Shown in pieces: positions 46,545 to 56,579 of a DNA stretch of 63,439 nt. The position numbers and the translations under genes are program-made. Positions within the stretch are counted from its first letter, which is position 1, and each line of letters begins with the position of its first letter. The stretch is from contig JAHHHD010000031.1 of NCBI GenBank assembly GCA_019359505.1, positions 1 to 63,439 on the forward strand, written 5' to 3'. Below the pieces are notes generated by a model that was given only the letters and a program-made list of their open reading frames with translations, was not told where the DNA came from and made no database searches. The stretch comes from Drouetiella hepatica Uher 2000/2452. GTDB taxonomy: Bacteria; Cyanobacteriota; Cyanobacteriia; Elainellales; Elainellaceae.

Positions 46545-47748
46545 ACTTGCCGCTAATCACCTCTGCATATTGCCGCCCTGCTTGCTCCCAGGTGTAATCT
46601 TGTTCAATCAGCGATCGCCCCGATCGGGAAAGTTGGTCGCGCAATGCTGCATCTTCAAACAGACGGGAGATGGCACTCACATATTCTTCAGGACGATTGG
46701 CGCGGAGGGCGCGGAGAGGTTCGTCTACGGCAAGCCCTTCTAGACCGCGATCGCTCCCCACTAGCGGAATCCCAGCCGCCATCGCCTCTAACGCCTTGTT
46801 TTTAATGCCGAATCCGGTACGCATGGGCACCACACAGACCGTTGCCCGATGCAATGGCTCCACCATCCGAGGCACCCGACCCGTGACGGTAATGCCAGGG
46901 CGATCGCCCAGCTCCAGAACGGTGGCAACGGGACGATTGCCTACCAAATCTAGGGTGGCATTCGGGTATTTCCGCTGAAGGACTGGCAACACCTCTAGGC
47001 TGAAGAAGCGGGCAGCATCGATGTTGGCAACATTGTCCATTGCGCCAATGAACACCAGCCGATGACCGCCCGGATCGACAGCGCGACCGGGAAATTCCTC
47101 CAAATCAACGCCGTTGGGAATGACGGCAATTTCTGCATCTGGACAGAAGGCTTGCATCTGCTGCCGATCTTCAGCCGTCGTCACGACAATGCGGGAAAAC
47201 TTGCGGGAAAACTTTTGCTCATAGCGGTAAAGCAACGGCAGATTGAGGCGATCGCGTCCCGGATGCTCGGACGTGCCCGTCTCTAGCTGATTTTTGCAGG
47301 TGCCGTAGACGGAGCTGTGGATATTAACGATCGTGCGTAGACGGGATTTCCAAGACGATCGCACATAGATTTCGTTGACGCTATGCTCACAGGTGATTAC
47401 ATCAAAGCGATTTGCCTCGACAGCCTGTTCTACCCAGCTCTGCGCTGGGGGAGAATAGCTAGTCAGGACGCTAGGCGGCGTACCGCCCATTAGGAAATTA
47501 CCAAAGCGCTCTAGTTTGCCCCCCCAGCCCTTGAGTTCAGTTGCCGGAGGTCGGGGGAAAATTACCAGCTCTGTCACTTGCTCCCGCAGTGCCGCGATTT
47601 CACTTTCTGAAGTATCGGGCGATCGCAAGGTTAGCAACGTGACGGCATGGTGCTGCTGCAAATACTTCAGCAGGTTAAACGTCCTAACCTGGGTGCCTCC
47701 CTGCGTGGGCGGATAGGGAAACGTTGAAGAAATCATCAGAATGTTCAT
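46504..47748 (-). CDS. Family 4 glycosyltransferase
   Basis: The 414-residue GT-B protein starts MNILMISSTFPYPPTQGGTQVRTFNLL and has the acceptor-domain VVTTAEDRQQMQAFCPDAEIAVIPNGVDLEEF, then VFIGAMDNVANIDAARFF and the donor-binding FGIKNKALEAMAAGIPLVGS. The end is short and basic. It is the first gene of a two-gene leftward unit with the 774-residue anchored protein. Its promoter lies in the spacer holding two palindromes (47869, 47969). Confidence 0.92.
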   Translation of the reverse strand: MNILMISSTFPYPPTQGGTQVRTFNLLKYLQQHHAVTLLTLRSPDTSESEIAALREQVTELVIFPRPPATELKGWGGKLERFGNFLMGGTPPSVLTSYSPPAQSWVEQAVEANRFDVITCEHSVNEIYVRSSWKSRLRTIVNIHSSVYGTCKNQLETGTSEHPGRDRLNLPLLYRYEQKFSRKFSRIVVTTAEDRQQMQAFCPDAEIAVIPNGVDLEEFPGRAVDPGGHRLVFIGAMDNVANIDAARFFSLEVLPVLQRKYPNATLDLVGNRPVATVLELGDRPGITVTGRVPRMVEPLHRATVCVVPMRTGFGIKNKALEAMAAGIPLVGSDRGLEGLAVDEPLRALRANRPEEYVSAISRLFEDAALRDQLSRSGRSLIEQDYTWEQAGRQYAEVISGKYEAQRHEAHGHEP

Positions 47749-47868
47749 ATTCAGCCGCCCCCGCCCCCTGCTCGAATCTCGTGTTTCTGTACCTGTCCCT
47801 CCACAAAGTTTACTTTGACTTCGCTGATCTGGATTCTCTTACATAGCGCTACGCGCTTAGATCCAATG

Positions 47869-47915
47869 AGTTATTTTTTGAGAGCCGCGCGGAGCGCGGC
47901 TCTCAAAAAATAACT
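47869..47915. repeat. Palindromic element, alpha type (copy 2)
   Basis: Arms of 22 bases (AGTTATTTTTTGAGAGCCGCGC) around a GGA loop. With its flanks it is ~95 bases nearly identical to the copy at 36162, but in a divergent rather than convergent spacer. Confidence 0.92.
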
Positions 47916-47968
47916 TGTCCTAACTCAATTACGTAGGGCTATAGCAACCGCCAAGGCGGTTGGGACGG

Positions 47969-48011
47969 GGACATTTTGGGTGGGGCGCGCAGCGCCCCAC
48001 CCAAAATGTCC
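47969..48011. repeat. Palindromic element, beta type (copy 5)
   Basis: Perfect 20-base arms (GGACATTTTGGGTGGGGCGC) around a GCA loop, preceded by the 8-base hairpin CAACCGCC/GGCGGTTG (47945-47962) and followed by CTCAGCAAACTGGCGATCGC. The rest of the 396-base spacer has no gene. Confidence 0.92.
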
Positions 48012-48144
48012 TCAGCAAACTGGCGATCGCTATCCCATTCAGGACACTCCGGCTCTTGCTGATTCAATTGCCCAGAGAGTAACTGGTAGTAAGCGGCTCA
48101 TAGTCATACCGCTGAGGATTTGATGACTAACCTGAATTCGGGGA

Positions 48145-49185
48145 ATGCTAGAACCAAGTCCTGCTGATTCGTCCTGCCCATCCTACTTCTCCATCATGCC
48201 CGCCATCATACCCAAGATTAGCGTCTGCATTCCCACCCACAACCGATCGCACTTGTTACCCGAAGCGATCGCCAGCGTTTTGGAGCAAACCGAAACTGAC
48301 TTTGAGCTGATTATTTGCGATGATGGCTCCACAGACGGCACGGCGGCATTGATGGCGCAGCTTTTGCAGTTTGGCGATCCTAGAATTCGCTACATTCGCC
48401 ATGAACAAAATATTGGCAAGAGCAACAATATGCGCTCTGGGTTTGATGCCGCTGGAGGTCAGTATTTTGTCAAATTTGATGACGACGATCGCCTGACGCC
48501 AGAGTTTTTGAGCGCCACTGCCGAAATTCTTGACGGCTGCTCTGCTGATTTTGTCGGCACTGATCACTGGATTATTGACATCCAGGGTCAGCGCGATCTT
48601 GCCGCTACCGAGAACAACTCGCGGCATTGGGGACGTGCCGATCTGCCGGAAGGGATTGTTCAAGATTTGCTCCAGGTTGCGTTTGTCCAGCAAAGCTTTC
48701 AGGTGGGCGCAACGCTGTTTCGGCGGCGATCGCTCACGGAGGTCGGCTTCATGCGCCCCAACTGGCAAAACTGCGAAGACAACGATCTGTTTGTGCGCCT
48801 AGCGCTTGCCGGAAAGCAAGGATACTACTGGAACGATCGCCTGATGGAATATCGCGTTCATGCCGAACAGCAGGGTCTTCAGCGCGCCATTCCTTACCTC
48901 AAAGACAAGGTCAGCTATCTCGCAAGCCATCAATTTGAGGATGAAGCTGTGGAAAAAGTTCGGCAGTTTCGCCTTGCCGAGACGCAGCTCCTGCTGGGCT
49001 TGCGGCTGATTAATAGGGGTGAGATTGAAGAGGGGCGATCGCTAATACAGCTCGGCAAAACTGCTGCTCCACTCAAAGCCTGGGCAGGTCTAGGACTTTC
49101 GTTCCTGCCTGTTCACTTACGCAATTCCGGCTTTCAACTGCTGCGCCAAGCTCAAGAGATGCACTTTAAATTAGCCGCAAATTAG
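48145..49185 (+). CDS. Family 2 glycosyltransferase
   Basis: The 346-residue protein has a GT-A domain: ISVCIPTHNRSHLLPEAIASVLEQT, ICDDGSTDGTA, the metal motif KFDDDDRLTPEF and NCEDNDLFVRLALAGK as the likely base. The C-terminal third is helical without a membrane segment. ATG 48145 and ATG 48196 are both possible; the conserved domain starts after 48196, so the shorter form (329 residues) may be the real one. It is single, flanked by palindromes on both sides. Confidence 0.9.
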   Translation: MLEPSPADSSCPSYFSIMPAIIPKISVCIPTHNRSHLLPEAIASVLEQTETDFELIICDDGSTDGTAALMAQLLQFGDPRIRYIRHEQNIGKSNNMRSGFDAAGGQYFVKFDDDDRLTPEFLSATAEILDGCSADFVGTDHWIIDIQGQRDLAATENNSRHWGRADLPEGIVQDLLQVAFVQQSFQVGATLFRRRSLTEVGFMRPNWQNCEDNDLFVRLALAGKQGYYWNDRLMEYRVHAEQQGLQRAIPYLKDKVSYLASHQFEDEAVEKVRQFRLAETQLLLGLRLINRGEIEEGRSLIQLGKTAAPLKAWAGLGLSFLPVHLRNSGFQLLRQAQEMHFKLAAN

Positions 49186-49300
49186 AGAAGCTACAGCAAT
49201 TTCAAATGGGTCGTGAGAGGTGGGATAGGCCCAGGCTGCCCTATCCTCTCACCAATTACTGGGGCTGCTATGAAACTAGAGTGGTAAGGTTAGGAGAAAA

Positions 49301-49339
49301 TTTTTTTGAAAGCCGCGCTTAGCACGGCTTTCAAAAAAA
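49301..49339. repeat. Palindromic element, alpha type (copy 3, inverted)
   Basis: Arms TTTTTTTGAAAGCCGCGC with one mismatch around a TTA loop. The right flank 'agtaagcgcgtagcgctgt' is the reverse complement of the alpha left flank, so this copy is inverted relative to 36162 and 47869. Confidence 0.88.
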
Positions 49340-49403
49340 ACTCATTTTGATAGTAAGCGCGTAGCGCTGTAATCAGTAATACAGCTATCGCCAGTTGGCT
49401 TAA

Positions 49404-49444
49404 GAAATTCTGGGTAGGGCGCTTCGCGCCCTACCCAGAATTTC
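49404..49444. repeat. Palindromic element, beta type (copy 6, inverted)
   Basis: Perfect 19-base arms (GAAATTCTGGGTAGGGCGC) around a TTC loop, with flanks CCAGTTGGCTTAA and CCCCGTCCTAACCGCCTTGGCGGCTGCC, the reverse of the usual order. Both palindromes fill the 305-base spacer between converging genes. Confidence 0.92.
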
Positions 49445-49490
49445 CCCGTCCTAACCGCCTTGGCGGCTGCCACAACAGGACTCAGCGCCA

Positions 49491-51137
49491 CTAATACTCA
49501 GCCAGTCCAGAAGCAGTACCTATCGTAGATGAAGCACCAGCACTACCGCTGGTATCCTTGACAAAGCCGTTGTAGGCTTCCATGCCATGCTCGCCGATAT
49601 CCAAGCCGACATACTCTTCTTCTGAACTTACCCGAATGCCAAGAACTGTCTTGAGCGCTATCCAGAAAATTGAGGAAAGCAAAACGGTGATGCCGCCTAC
49701 GGCTAAAGTTCCTACAATCTGTATCCACAACTGCCCAAAGCCACCGCCCAAGAGTAGACCTGCGGCAGGGCCAGCGCTATACAATGCGCCAGCAGCTTCA
49801 CTAGGACCTACGGCAAACAAACCGAGTGCCAAAGTGCCCCAGATACCGTTGACCAAGTGAACCGCAGTAGCCCCAACCGGATCGTCAATGCGAATGCGAT
49901 CGAAGAAGGTAACGGCAAAAACCACCAAGATACCGCCTATGGCACCAATGACTGCTGCCGCAGGCAGAGTGATGAAAGCGCAAGAGGCCGTGACGGAAAC
50001 CAAACCTGCCAAAATACCGTTGATGATCATAGACAGGTCGGGTTTGCCTAACACCATCCAAGCTGTCGCTGTGGCTGCAACGCCACCGAAGGCTCCGCCC
50101 ATGTTGGTTGTCAACGCGATGTGAGCGATCGCCGATCCATTTCCCACGCTCATCGTAGAACCCGGATTAAAGCCAAACCAGCCCAGCCACAGAATGAGAC
50201 AGCCCAAAGTGGCAATACTCATGTTGTGACCCGGTATGGCATTGACATTGCCATCGTCACTGTATTTGCCCAAGCGAGGCCCTAGGAAGGCTGCACCCAT
50301 GAGCGCTGACCAACCGCCAACGGCATGGACAACGGTTGATCCAGCAAAGTCAAAGAATCCCATTTGCGCTAGCCAGCCACCACCCCAGACCCAGTGCCCG
50401 GTAATGGGGTAGGCAATACCTACAAGCAGAAGGCTGAAGATCAAGAACTCAAAGAACTTGATCCGCTCTGCTACCGCACCCGAAACGATCGTGGCTGCGG
50501 TTCCAGCAAAAGCAAGCTGGAAGAAAAACTTGGCAGCTAGAGGTACGCCTGTCCAGTTCAACGAGCCGTAAGCTCCCTGATAAGCATCACCCACTGCGGG
50601 GCTATTGTCAGCTCCCGTTAGCCCAAAAATGCCTTCTAAACCCACAAAACCGTTGCCATTGCCAAACATTAGACCAAAGCCAATCAACCAAAAGGCGATC
50701 GTTGCCAAGGCAAACACAATCAGGTTTTTTGACAGGACATTAACGGCATTTTTCTGCCGACAGAAGCCAGTTTCCAACATGCAGAATCCGGCGTTCATGA
50801 AGATCACCAGCATTGCGGCGACCATGACCCACATGGTGTCCATGCCCACCTTTAGCTCACTCTCTAGCTGCTCCACCGTTTTAGTGCCAGTTTGAGCCGA
50901 GGCAGAAAAGGCAAAAACAACCACAATTAATGCTGCTAGGGGCAAGCAGGCTCTCCAGGTTGGCGACCAAGAGGAAACCGTTTTCAGCTTTTCTAGCAGA
51001 GTGGAAAAGCTAACTTGATCGAGTTGTAGAGAGGTCGTGCGGCGGCTAGAGCTACGACCTGCTTGCCTTTGAGGCTGGTTTTGAAAGACCGATCGCCCTC
51101 CCCGTTTTTTGGGCTTTCGGCGCATAAGTTGAGACAT
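49491..51137 (-). CDS. amt: Ammonium transporter
   Basis: The 548-residue protein has eleven transmembrane helices of the Amt/Mep/Rh fold: [66 protein letters not shown] and the C-terminal [20 protein letters not shown]. It imports ammonium at low outside concentration. Residues 1-80 form an unusually long N-terminal extension: a basic stretch with a helix ([19 protein letters not shown]) that may be a signal peptide. AGGAGG with ten-base spacing supports this ATG. Expected control by NtcA/PII is not shown by a clear NtcA box. Confidence 0.93.
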   Translation of the reverse strand: MSQLMRRKPKKRGGRSVFQNQPQRQAGRSSSRRTTSLQLDQVSFSTLLEKLKTVSSWSPTWRACLPLAALIVVVFAFSASAQTGTKTVEQLESELKVGMDTMWVMVAAMLVIFMNAGFCMLETGFCRQKNAVNVLSKNLIVFALATIAFWLIGFGLMFGNGNGFVGLEGIFGLTGADNSPAVGDAYQGAYGSLNWTGVPLAAKFFFQLAFAGTAATIVSGAVAERIKFFEFLIFSLLLVGIAYPITGHWVWGGGWLAQMGFFDFAGSTVVHAVGGWSALMGAAFLGPRLGKYSDDGNVNAIPGHNMSIATLGCLILWLGWFGFNPGSTMSVGNGSAIAHIALTTNMGGAFGGVAATATAWMVLGKPDLSMIINGILAGLVSVTASCAFITLPAAAVIGAIGGILVVFAVTFFDRIRIDDPVGATAVHLVNGIWGTLALGLFAVGPSEAAGALYSAGPAAGLLLGGGFGQLWIQIVGTLAVGGITVLLSSIFWIALKTVLGIRVSSEEEYVGLDIGEHGMEAYNGFVKDTSGSAGASSTIGTASGLAEY

Positions 51138-51740
51138 GTATAATAAATCCTCCTAAAATGTGCAATCTGCGATCAAAATTGTGCCTGAATAAGAAGTCAC
51201 AACCTCTAGCACCTGGTAGATGAACTAAGGCTGGCATCTGGCTTAATGTTGAGCTTGTCAAGCCAAACTGTCCGACCAGCTTCCTTAATCCGTCACGGGC
51301 TTCTCCTAAGCAGCTTGAAAACACCCCTTAACTGAACTTGCTCTCGCCTTACTCAAGAAAATCACCCAACGAAATACCGCTTCTTACAGCAGCACAAGCC
51401 GAGATAAGAACTTTACTAATGCTTGAATGCCTTAGCAATTTCCCTTTGGAACTGTACTGACTTTCAATAAGAAATTTCTGTATACCAAAGCATGTTTAAA
51501 GTCTTAATTTTATGCTTTTGATAAACTGTGCTGTCTGACCTACCACCTAGCCAGATCAGCCCTGTAAATGTTGACTAGCAACACTTTGACAGGGTTGAGG
51601 CACACCTAATTTGGCGTTAGGAAAATGTATACCCCATCACCAGACTCAAGATCTGCATCCCACCAGCCCCCTAAATTTTACCGACCCCGCTCGGTCAAAA
51701 TAATGTAGTACACCTCTGGCGGGGTCATTTGGGCATGAGC
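51138..51740. other. Spacer upstream of amt (603 bases)
   Basis: This must hold the amt promoter and leader. I scanned for GTA-N8-TAC and found none convincing. AT-rich sequence occurs near 51480-51530. No gene or repeat is called. Confidence 0.5.
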
Positions 51741-52475
51741 TTAAAATCGCATTAGCCTGAAGTGGACGATCGCCTCCAGGATGCCGTCCGCAAAAGGTGC
51801 GCGTGAAAGATAGTGACGAGATTCACCACAGAGGCGATACCATGCCATCAGTTCCGATCGCGCATTGCTAACAATCAGCCCTAGCGTGTTTTGCTGAAAT
51901 AGGCTGATATCGTTGCCTGAATCGCCACAAACCAGCGTTTTGTTGGCAGGAATATTAAGCTTTTCCCGTAGATAAGTCATTGCCAAGCCTTTGTCGCCGT
52001 GCTTAGGCAGAATGTCTACGTCTTCATCGTTGCTGAAAATAATTTGTGCCTTCAATCCTGCTTGGGCAATCAAAGCCTGTAGATTTGCCAAAATCGAATC
52101 GGCTAGTTCAGGGTCAATTAAAAAGCTGAGTTTCCAAGGGTTTTGCTCCGCTTTAGGCTGAATAATCAAGTCTGGAAACGTGCTGGCGATCGCCGCCACT
52201 GAGTCTCGATTCCAATCTTGCGAAAGATGTTCCGCCCAAAGTGGATCTCGCTCATCTTTACGATAGATCTCCGTACCCACACCTGTTACCCAGTAGTCAG
52301 GCTCAAGCAAGTCCTGCTCAGCCTGAAGCTGACGCGCTAGGGCATAGGAGCGACCCGTGGCGTAGATCAAATAGAGACGATCGCGGTTCGCCGAAACCTT
52401 TTGGTTAAACCTCAGCAGAGCAGCAGCATCACCCACCAAGGTATTATCTAGGTCTGTAACCAAAAGGAATCTCAT
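51741..52475 (-). CDS. Sucrose-phosphate phosphatase
   Basis: The 244-residue HAD-family (Cof type) enzyme has DLDNTL (nucleophile D8, D10), TGRSYALARQL, Lys in GDKGLAMTYL and the acidic CGDSGNDISLF. The layout and length match cyanobacterial and plant sucrose-phosphatase, which releases sucrose from sucrose-6-phosphate. It is divergent from the invertase at 52724; between them are 248 bases with a C-rich tract. A sucrose-phosphate-synthase-like gene lies seven kilobases away at 59040. Confidence 0.9.
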   Translation of the reverse strand: MRFLLVTDLDNTLVGDAAALLRFNQKVSANRDRLYLIYATGRSYALARQLQAEQDLLEPDYWVTGVGTEIYRKDERDPLWAEHLSQDWNRDSVAAIASTFPDLIIQPKAEQNPWKLSFLIDPELADSILANLQALIAQAGLKAQIIFSNDEDVDILPKHGDKGLAMTYLREKLNIPANKTLVCGDSGNDISLFQQNTLGLIVSNARSELMAWYRLCGESRHYLSRAPFADGILEAIVHFRLMRF

Positions 52476-52723
52476 GTTGGTTGACCAAGACGTAAGATAC
52501 TCTAGCAGAAAGGATACTTTAGCAAGAGTTAATCCTGTATCTGCCCTGGGACGGATGTGAGAAACGAGGAATAGCAGCCAAGTGTGAAATTATGAAACGT
52601 GCCTTCATACCTTCATACTATTTCATCCCTCACACCCCCATTTGATCCCTTACACCCCACACCCCACTGCCCCCAGATCAACCGTAAGGTAGTGAGTACT
52701 CAATTGATTAACTTGACTATCTT

Positions 52724-54163
52724 ATGCCAGACGTTGAAATTCAAGAAGCAGTAAAGTCTGCCCGATCGCTGTTTTATGAAAAAGCGTTAGTGCAATTTGA
52801 GGGTGAATGGGTAGGAGCGATCGCTGCAATCCTTCAGCCTGTTGGCATGGACAGTTCAGCCAGTGCTCCTGACTTAAACTATGGTGAGATTTTCATTCGC
52901 GACAACGTGCCTGTGATGGTCTACCTACTGACGCAGGGTAAGTATTCAACTGTGCGCCACTTCTTGGAGGTGTGCCTACGGCTGCAAAGCGATCAGCCGC
53001 AGACGCGAGGCATTTTTCCCACTAGCTTCGTTGAAGTGGATGGGAAGCTCGTTGCAGATTATGGACAGCGGGCGATCGGGCGCGTGGTTTCAGTGGATGC
53101 AACTTTGTGGTGGGTGATTCTAGCTCACGCTTATGTGCAAAAGTCGGGCGATCGCGCCTTTGCCTCTCAACCCTCCATCCAAGCAGGAATTCAGCGCTTT
53201 CTAGGTTTAATTTTGCCGCCCTCCTTTCGAGAAGCACCCACGCTGCACGTACCAGACGGGGCTTTTATGATCGATCGCCCCTTAGATGTCTGGGGTGCGC
53301 CCCTAGAAATTCAGGTGTTGCTGCATGGCGCTTTGCTGAGTGCGGCGGGGCTAATGAAAATGGCGATCGAATCCCCTGATTTTGAATATCTTGGCGATCG
53401 CATTCAGCAAACCGTTGACCACGCTAGGCGACTGCACCGCTATCTGCAAAAGCACTATTGGGTTACAGGTCAGAAGATTCAGGTGATGCGGCGCTACCCT
53501 ACAGAGCAGTATGGGGAAGCGATCGAGAATGAACATAATATTCAAGTTGAAACAATTCCTGACTGGCTTCAGCAGTGGCTAGGCGATCGTGGAGGATACT
53601 TAATTGGCAACATGCGGACAGGCAAACCAGATTTCCGTTTCTTTACGCTAGGAAACTGCTTGGGCGCAATCTTTGATGTATTAGACTGCGATCAACAAAG
53701 CGAACTCTTTGGGCTAGTTGTCCAGAATCAAGAAGAACTCATTGCCCAAATGCCGCTGCGAATTTGCCATCCACCCATTGATGGGGCAGATTGGCAGATT
53801 AAGACCGGATACGATCGCAAAAATTCACCAGGGTGTTACCACAACGGTGGACATTGGCCCTGCCTCACTTGGTTCTTGGCGGCAGCTATTTTGCGGCAAC
53901 CTAGCTCTGGCTCGACTCATGATTCAGCCTTTGCTGCCGAGATGAATCTGCTGGAATTGAGCTATCAAAAGATGCTCAGCCAGTTACCCCAACAAAACTG
54001 GGCAGAATATTTTGACGGTTCAACGGCCGCTTGGGTAGGTCAGCAGGCAAGGCTTTATCAAACTTGGACGATCGTCGGCTTCCTGCTGATGCATCACTTG
54101 CTTAAAGTCAATCCTGCGGATGCCGCAATCCTCAACGTGCCTCGCCTTCAGGACTTTTGCTAA
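52724..54163 (+). CDS. Neutral/alkaline invertase (GH100)
   Basis: The 479-residue (alpha/alpha)6-barrel glycosidase shows GH100 features: EIFIRDNVPVMVYLL, RAIGRVVSVDATLWWVILAHAY, DRPLDVWGAPLEIQVLLHGAL and the end CYHNGGHWPCLTWFLAAAI. It hydrolyses cytoplasmic sucrose to glucose and fructose, the counterpart of the phosphatase divergent from it. Its 3' end overlaps the convergent EamA gene by 32 bases. Confidence 0.94.
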   Translation: MPDVEIQEAVKSARSLFYEKALVQFEGEWVGAIAAILQPVGMDSSASAPDLNYGEIFIRDNVPVMVYLLTQGKYSTVRHFLEVCLRLQSDQPQTRGIFPTSFVEVDGKLVADYGQRAIGRVVSVDATLWWVILAHAYVQKSGDRAFASQPSIQAGIQRFLGLILPPSFREAPTLHVPDGAFMIDRPLDVWGAPLEIQVLLHGALLSAAGLMKMAIESPDFEYLGDRIQQTVDHARRLHRYLQKHYWVTGQKIQVMRRYPTEQYGEAIENEHNIQVETIPDWLQQWLGDRGGYLIGNMRTGKPDFRFFTLGNCLGAIFDVLDCDQQSELFGLVVQNQEELIAQMPLRICHPPIDGADWQIKTGYDRKNSPGCYHNGGHWPCLTWFLAAAILRQPSSGSTHDSAFAAEMNLLELSYQKMLSQLPQQNWAEYFDGSTAAWVGQQARLYQTWTIVGFLLMHHLLKVNPADAAILNVPRLQDFC

Positions 54164-55037
54164 CTTCAGACTTTTGCTGACTCCAGAAAGTGGCGATCAA
54201 CACCAGCGCGGCTCCTATCATCCCTCGGATGCCAAGCTGTTCGCCCAGTAGCCCAAATGAAAAGATCGCTGCAAAGACGGGTTCTAAGGTGTAAATGAAA
54301 GCGGTTTCATGGGCGGCAACGTAGCGCTGAGCGATCGTCTGTGTCCAAATTGGCGTTGCCGTCACCGCCAACCCGATATAGAGCAGCGTGTGAGAGTGTT
54401 GAGCGACTGCTGCCATTTGTTCAACCAACTGCGGAGCCGCCCAAGTCAAGCTCAGCAGCGACATCACCCCAAGCTGCACTGCCACCAACGGTAGAGTTGC
54501 ATGACGCGGCGACAGCACGCCCAGAGTCAAAATGTGGGTTGCTACACCGATCGCGCAGCCCAGAGTGAGCCAATCTCCCTGACTCCAGCCGCCTCCCTCC
54601 CAGGACAAAATGCCGATACCTGCGATCGCCAGCCCTGCGGCACAGATCACCTGAAGGGAGAGTTTTTTACCGAAACAGACAGAAAAAATTGGCACCAGAA
54701 TCACATTAAAGCTAATGATGAAAGCCGATCGGTTTGCGGAAATGGTTTCTAGCCCCAGTAGGGCAGTCGCGCACTCAGCAAAGTAGAGAACTCCCAAAAA
54801 CGCCCCATCGCGAAGCAGAGTTGCATCCAGCTTGCGTAGCCAGGGTACAAAGACGGCAGCAGCGATCGTCGATCGAACCGCCAGAATTACCGCAGGAGAG
54901 ACATCGCCAACCACCTGTTTGAGTAAAGGAAAAGAGGTTCCCCAAAGAACGGTTGTGATAATCAGCAGCAGAATCCCCCGGCTATGTTTAGATTTCTCCT
55001 CTCTGGTCTTTTTCTGCGCCTGTAATCCTAAAGTCAT
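54132..55037 (-). CDS. EamA/DMT-family transporter
   Basis: The 301-residue protein has ten transmembrane helices with two EamA repeats (TTVLWGTSFPLLKQVVGDVSPAVIL; TPIWTQTIAQRYVAAHETAFIYTLEPVFAA). Substrates of this exporter family cannot be inferred here. The small gene at 55048 lies 10 bases upstream on the same strand, so they form a unit. Different from the EamA protein at 37393. Confidence 0.92.
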   Translation of the reverse strand: MTLGLQAQKKTREEKSKHSRGILLLIITTVLWGTSFPLLKQVVGDVSPAVILAVRSTIAAAVFVPWLRKLDATLLRDGAFLGVLYFAECATALLGLETISANRSAFIISFNVILVPIFSVCFGKKLSLQVICAAGLAIAGIGILSWEGGGWSQGDWLTLGCAIGVATHILTLGVLSPRHATLPLVAVQLGVMSLLSLTWAAPQLVEQMAAVAQHSHTLLYIGLAVTATPIWTQTIAQRYVAAHETAFIYTLEPVFAAIFSFGLLGEQLGIRGMIGAALVLIATFWSQQKSEVSKSPEGEAR

Positions 55038-55047
55038 GATAAATGGC

Positions 55048-55320
55048 TCAACTTAAATACCGACGTTCAATCCAGACTCGAATTTCGTTTTCTGACACCT
55101 GATGGAGCGATCGCTGCGTTTGCGGATCGTAGCCGCTCCACCAAACCTTGCCGGATGCATCGCATACAGAGGAAATCTGAATGTCAGTGGGCTGCGTGAG
55201 ATGGCACATCCACTCTCTCCAAAGGTGCAGCAAGCGATCGCACCAGGAAACCTTGACGGGCTTTGCAGGGAGAATCAGCTCTAGCTGCTGATATTCCAAC
55301 CAGCTAATTGCGGGTTTCAT
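55048..55320 (-). CDS. Small conserved protein, paralogue of the left-edge gene
   Basis: The 90-residue protein ends with SGKVWWSGYDPQTQRSLHQ and NEIRVWIERRYLS, matching the end of the left-edge protein (KVTWNAYDPTTRES, ELRVWLEELHYQ). The first half (WLEYQQLELILPAKPVKVSWCDRLLHLW) includes a helix. No catalytic motif is seen. It is co-directional with and 10 bases from the EamA gene. Function unknown; the conserved YDPxT turn suggests a shared fold. Confidence 0.75.
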   Translation of the reverse strand: MKPAISWLEYQQLELILPAKPVKVSWCDRLLHLWREWMCHLTQPTDIQISSVCDASGKVWWSGYDPQTQRSLHQVSENEIRVWIERRYLS

Positions 55321-55616
55321 AGGTTGAGTTCTCCACTTTGAGAAAAGGGCTAACGGAGGACGAAACTATTGCTTCTCCTGTGATACTCACTGTAAGGATT
55401 AAGCGCACTGAGAACCAATCAACCGTCTCATCACATCCATCAGGGAATTCGATGGTTAACATTTTTACTCGCGGTTAGCTCCATCTGCTGCAACGCTTAG
55501 ACTCTGTCCTAATCGATAAGCATTGTTTAAGCAGGATTAACTTTCCTATAAGCAATTGCTGCTAACGTTTCAGGATTTTGCGACAATGCAAAAGCTGCGT
55601 CCATCACCTAAGCCCT

Positions 55617-56549
55617 ATGGGAACTGCTCCATTCGATCGCCACAGCCAGTTCAAAAGCCAGCTCAAACTCTCGCAACTTCATGTTTTGATTGCCGTAGCG
55701 GACTTTGGGAGCTTCAGCGAAGCCGCACTGCAACTCCAAATGTCGCAGTCGGCAATTAGCTATGCGATCGCCGCTCTCGAAGCAGACTTGGGCGTGGTGC
55801 TGTTCTCGCGAGGGCGCTACGGAGCGCATCTGACTCCTGTGGGGGAGCAGATTGTCGATCGCGCCCGTCAGGTCACGTATCTGCTGCAAGATATCGTTAA
55901 GCAAGCCAACTTGTCGAAAGGACTAAAGGGCGGTCAGGTGCGGATTTCGGCATTTCGCAGTGCTGCTACCCGCATCTTACCGGAAGTCATTGCCCAGTTT
56001 TGTCGTTGCTATCCGGCGATCGCCATCAGCATTGCCGAGTATGACGATCGTCCTGATGTTGAAGAGGCTCTGCGCAGGGGGCGATCGGATATTGGCATTA
56101 CCTACCTGCCTACCTGCTCTGACTTTGAAACCTGGGAGTTACTGCGCGACGAGTTTGTCGTGCTGTTTCCCAAAGACTTTCAGTCCGCCACAGGACAGCT
56201 AAGCTGGCAAGAGTTAGCCGCATACCCGCTGATCATGGCTCCTGATGGCGACGGCTGTGATGCCATGGTCTACGCCCACTCTGCCAAATATGGAACCCAG
56301 CTCCAGCCGACCTATCAAGTGCGATCGGATGCAACGATCGTTAGCATGGTGGCTCAAGGTTTAGGAGCAGCCATCAGCCCAAGACTCGCGGCTGAGCCTA
56401 TTCCGGCAGATGTGCAGGTTTTTAGCCTACCCGTGCCGCTATTTCGCCTGGTCTGCATTGCCACCCTCGCTGATGCCTTGCTACCCCCTGCCGCCTTTGC
56501 CTTTCTCGATCTGCTCAAAAGCACAATGTGCCAGAAATCGGGTTTGTAA
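55617..56549 (+). CDS. LysR-family transcriptional regulator
   Basis: The 310-residue protein has the LysR helix-turn-helix (LHVLIAVADFGSFSEAALQLQMSQSAISYAIAALEADLGVVLFSRGR) and a periplasmic-binding-like effector domain (VRISAFRSAATRILPEVIAQFCRCYPAIAISIAE...). ATG 55617 is used; earlier in-frame TTG 55578 lacks support. It is divergent from the 55048/54132 pair, a usual LysR/target layout, so it probably controls the EamA exporter. No operator was identified. Confidence 0.92.
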   Translation: MGTAPFDRHSQFKSQLKLSQLHVLIAVADFGSFSEAALQLQMSQSAISYAIAALEADLGVVLFSRGRYGAHLTPVGEQIVDRARQVTYLLQDIVKQANLSKGLKGGQVRISAFRSAATRILPEVIAQFCRCYPAIAISIAEYDDRPDVEEALRRGRSDIGITYLPTCSDFETWELLRDEFVVLFPKDFQSATGQLSWQELAAYPLIMAPDGDGCDAMVYAHSAKYGTQLQPTYQVRSDATIVSMVAQGLGAAISPRLAAEPIPADVQVFSLPVPLFRLVCIATLADALLPPAAFAFLDLLKSTMCQKSGL

Positions 56550-56579
56550 GCCCACGCGGCATCGCTTAATCTGGGTACG

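Noticed and set aside
51138-51740. NtcA box (GTA-N8-TAC) for the ammonium transporter
   Set aside because: By eye no sequence in this spacer fits with correct spacing on either strand, so control by NtcA is not claimed.
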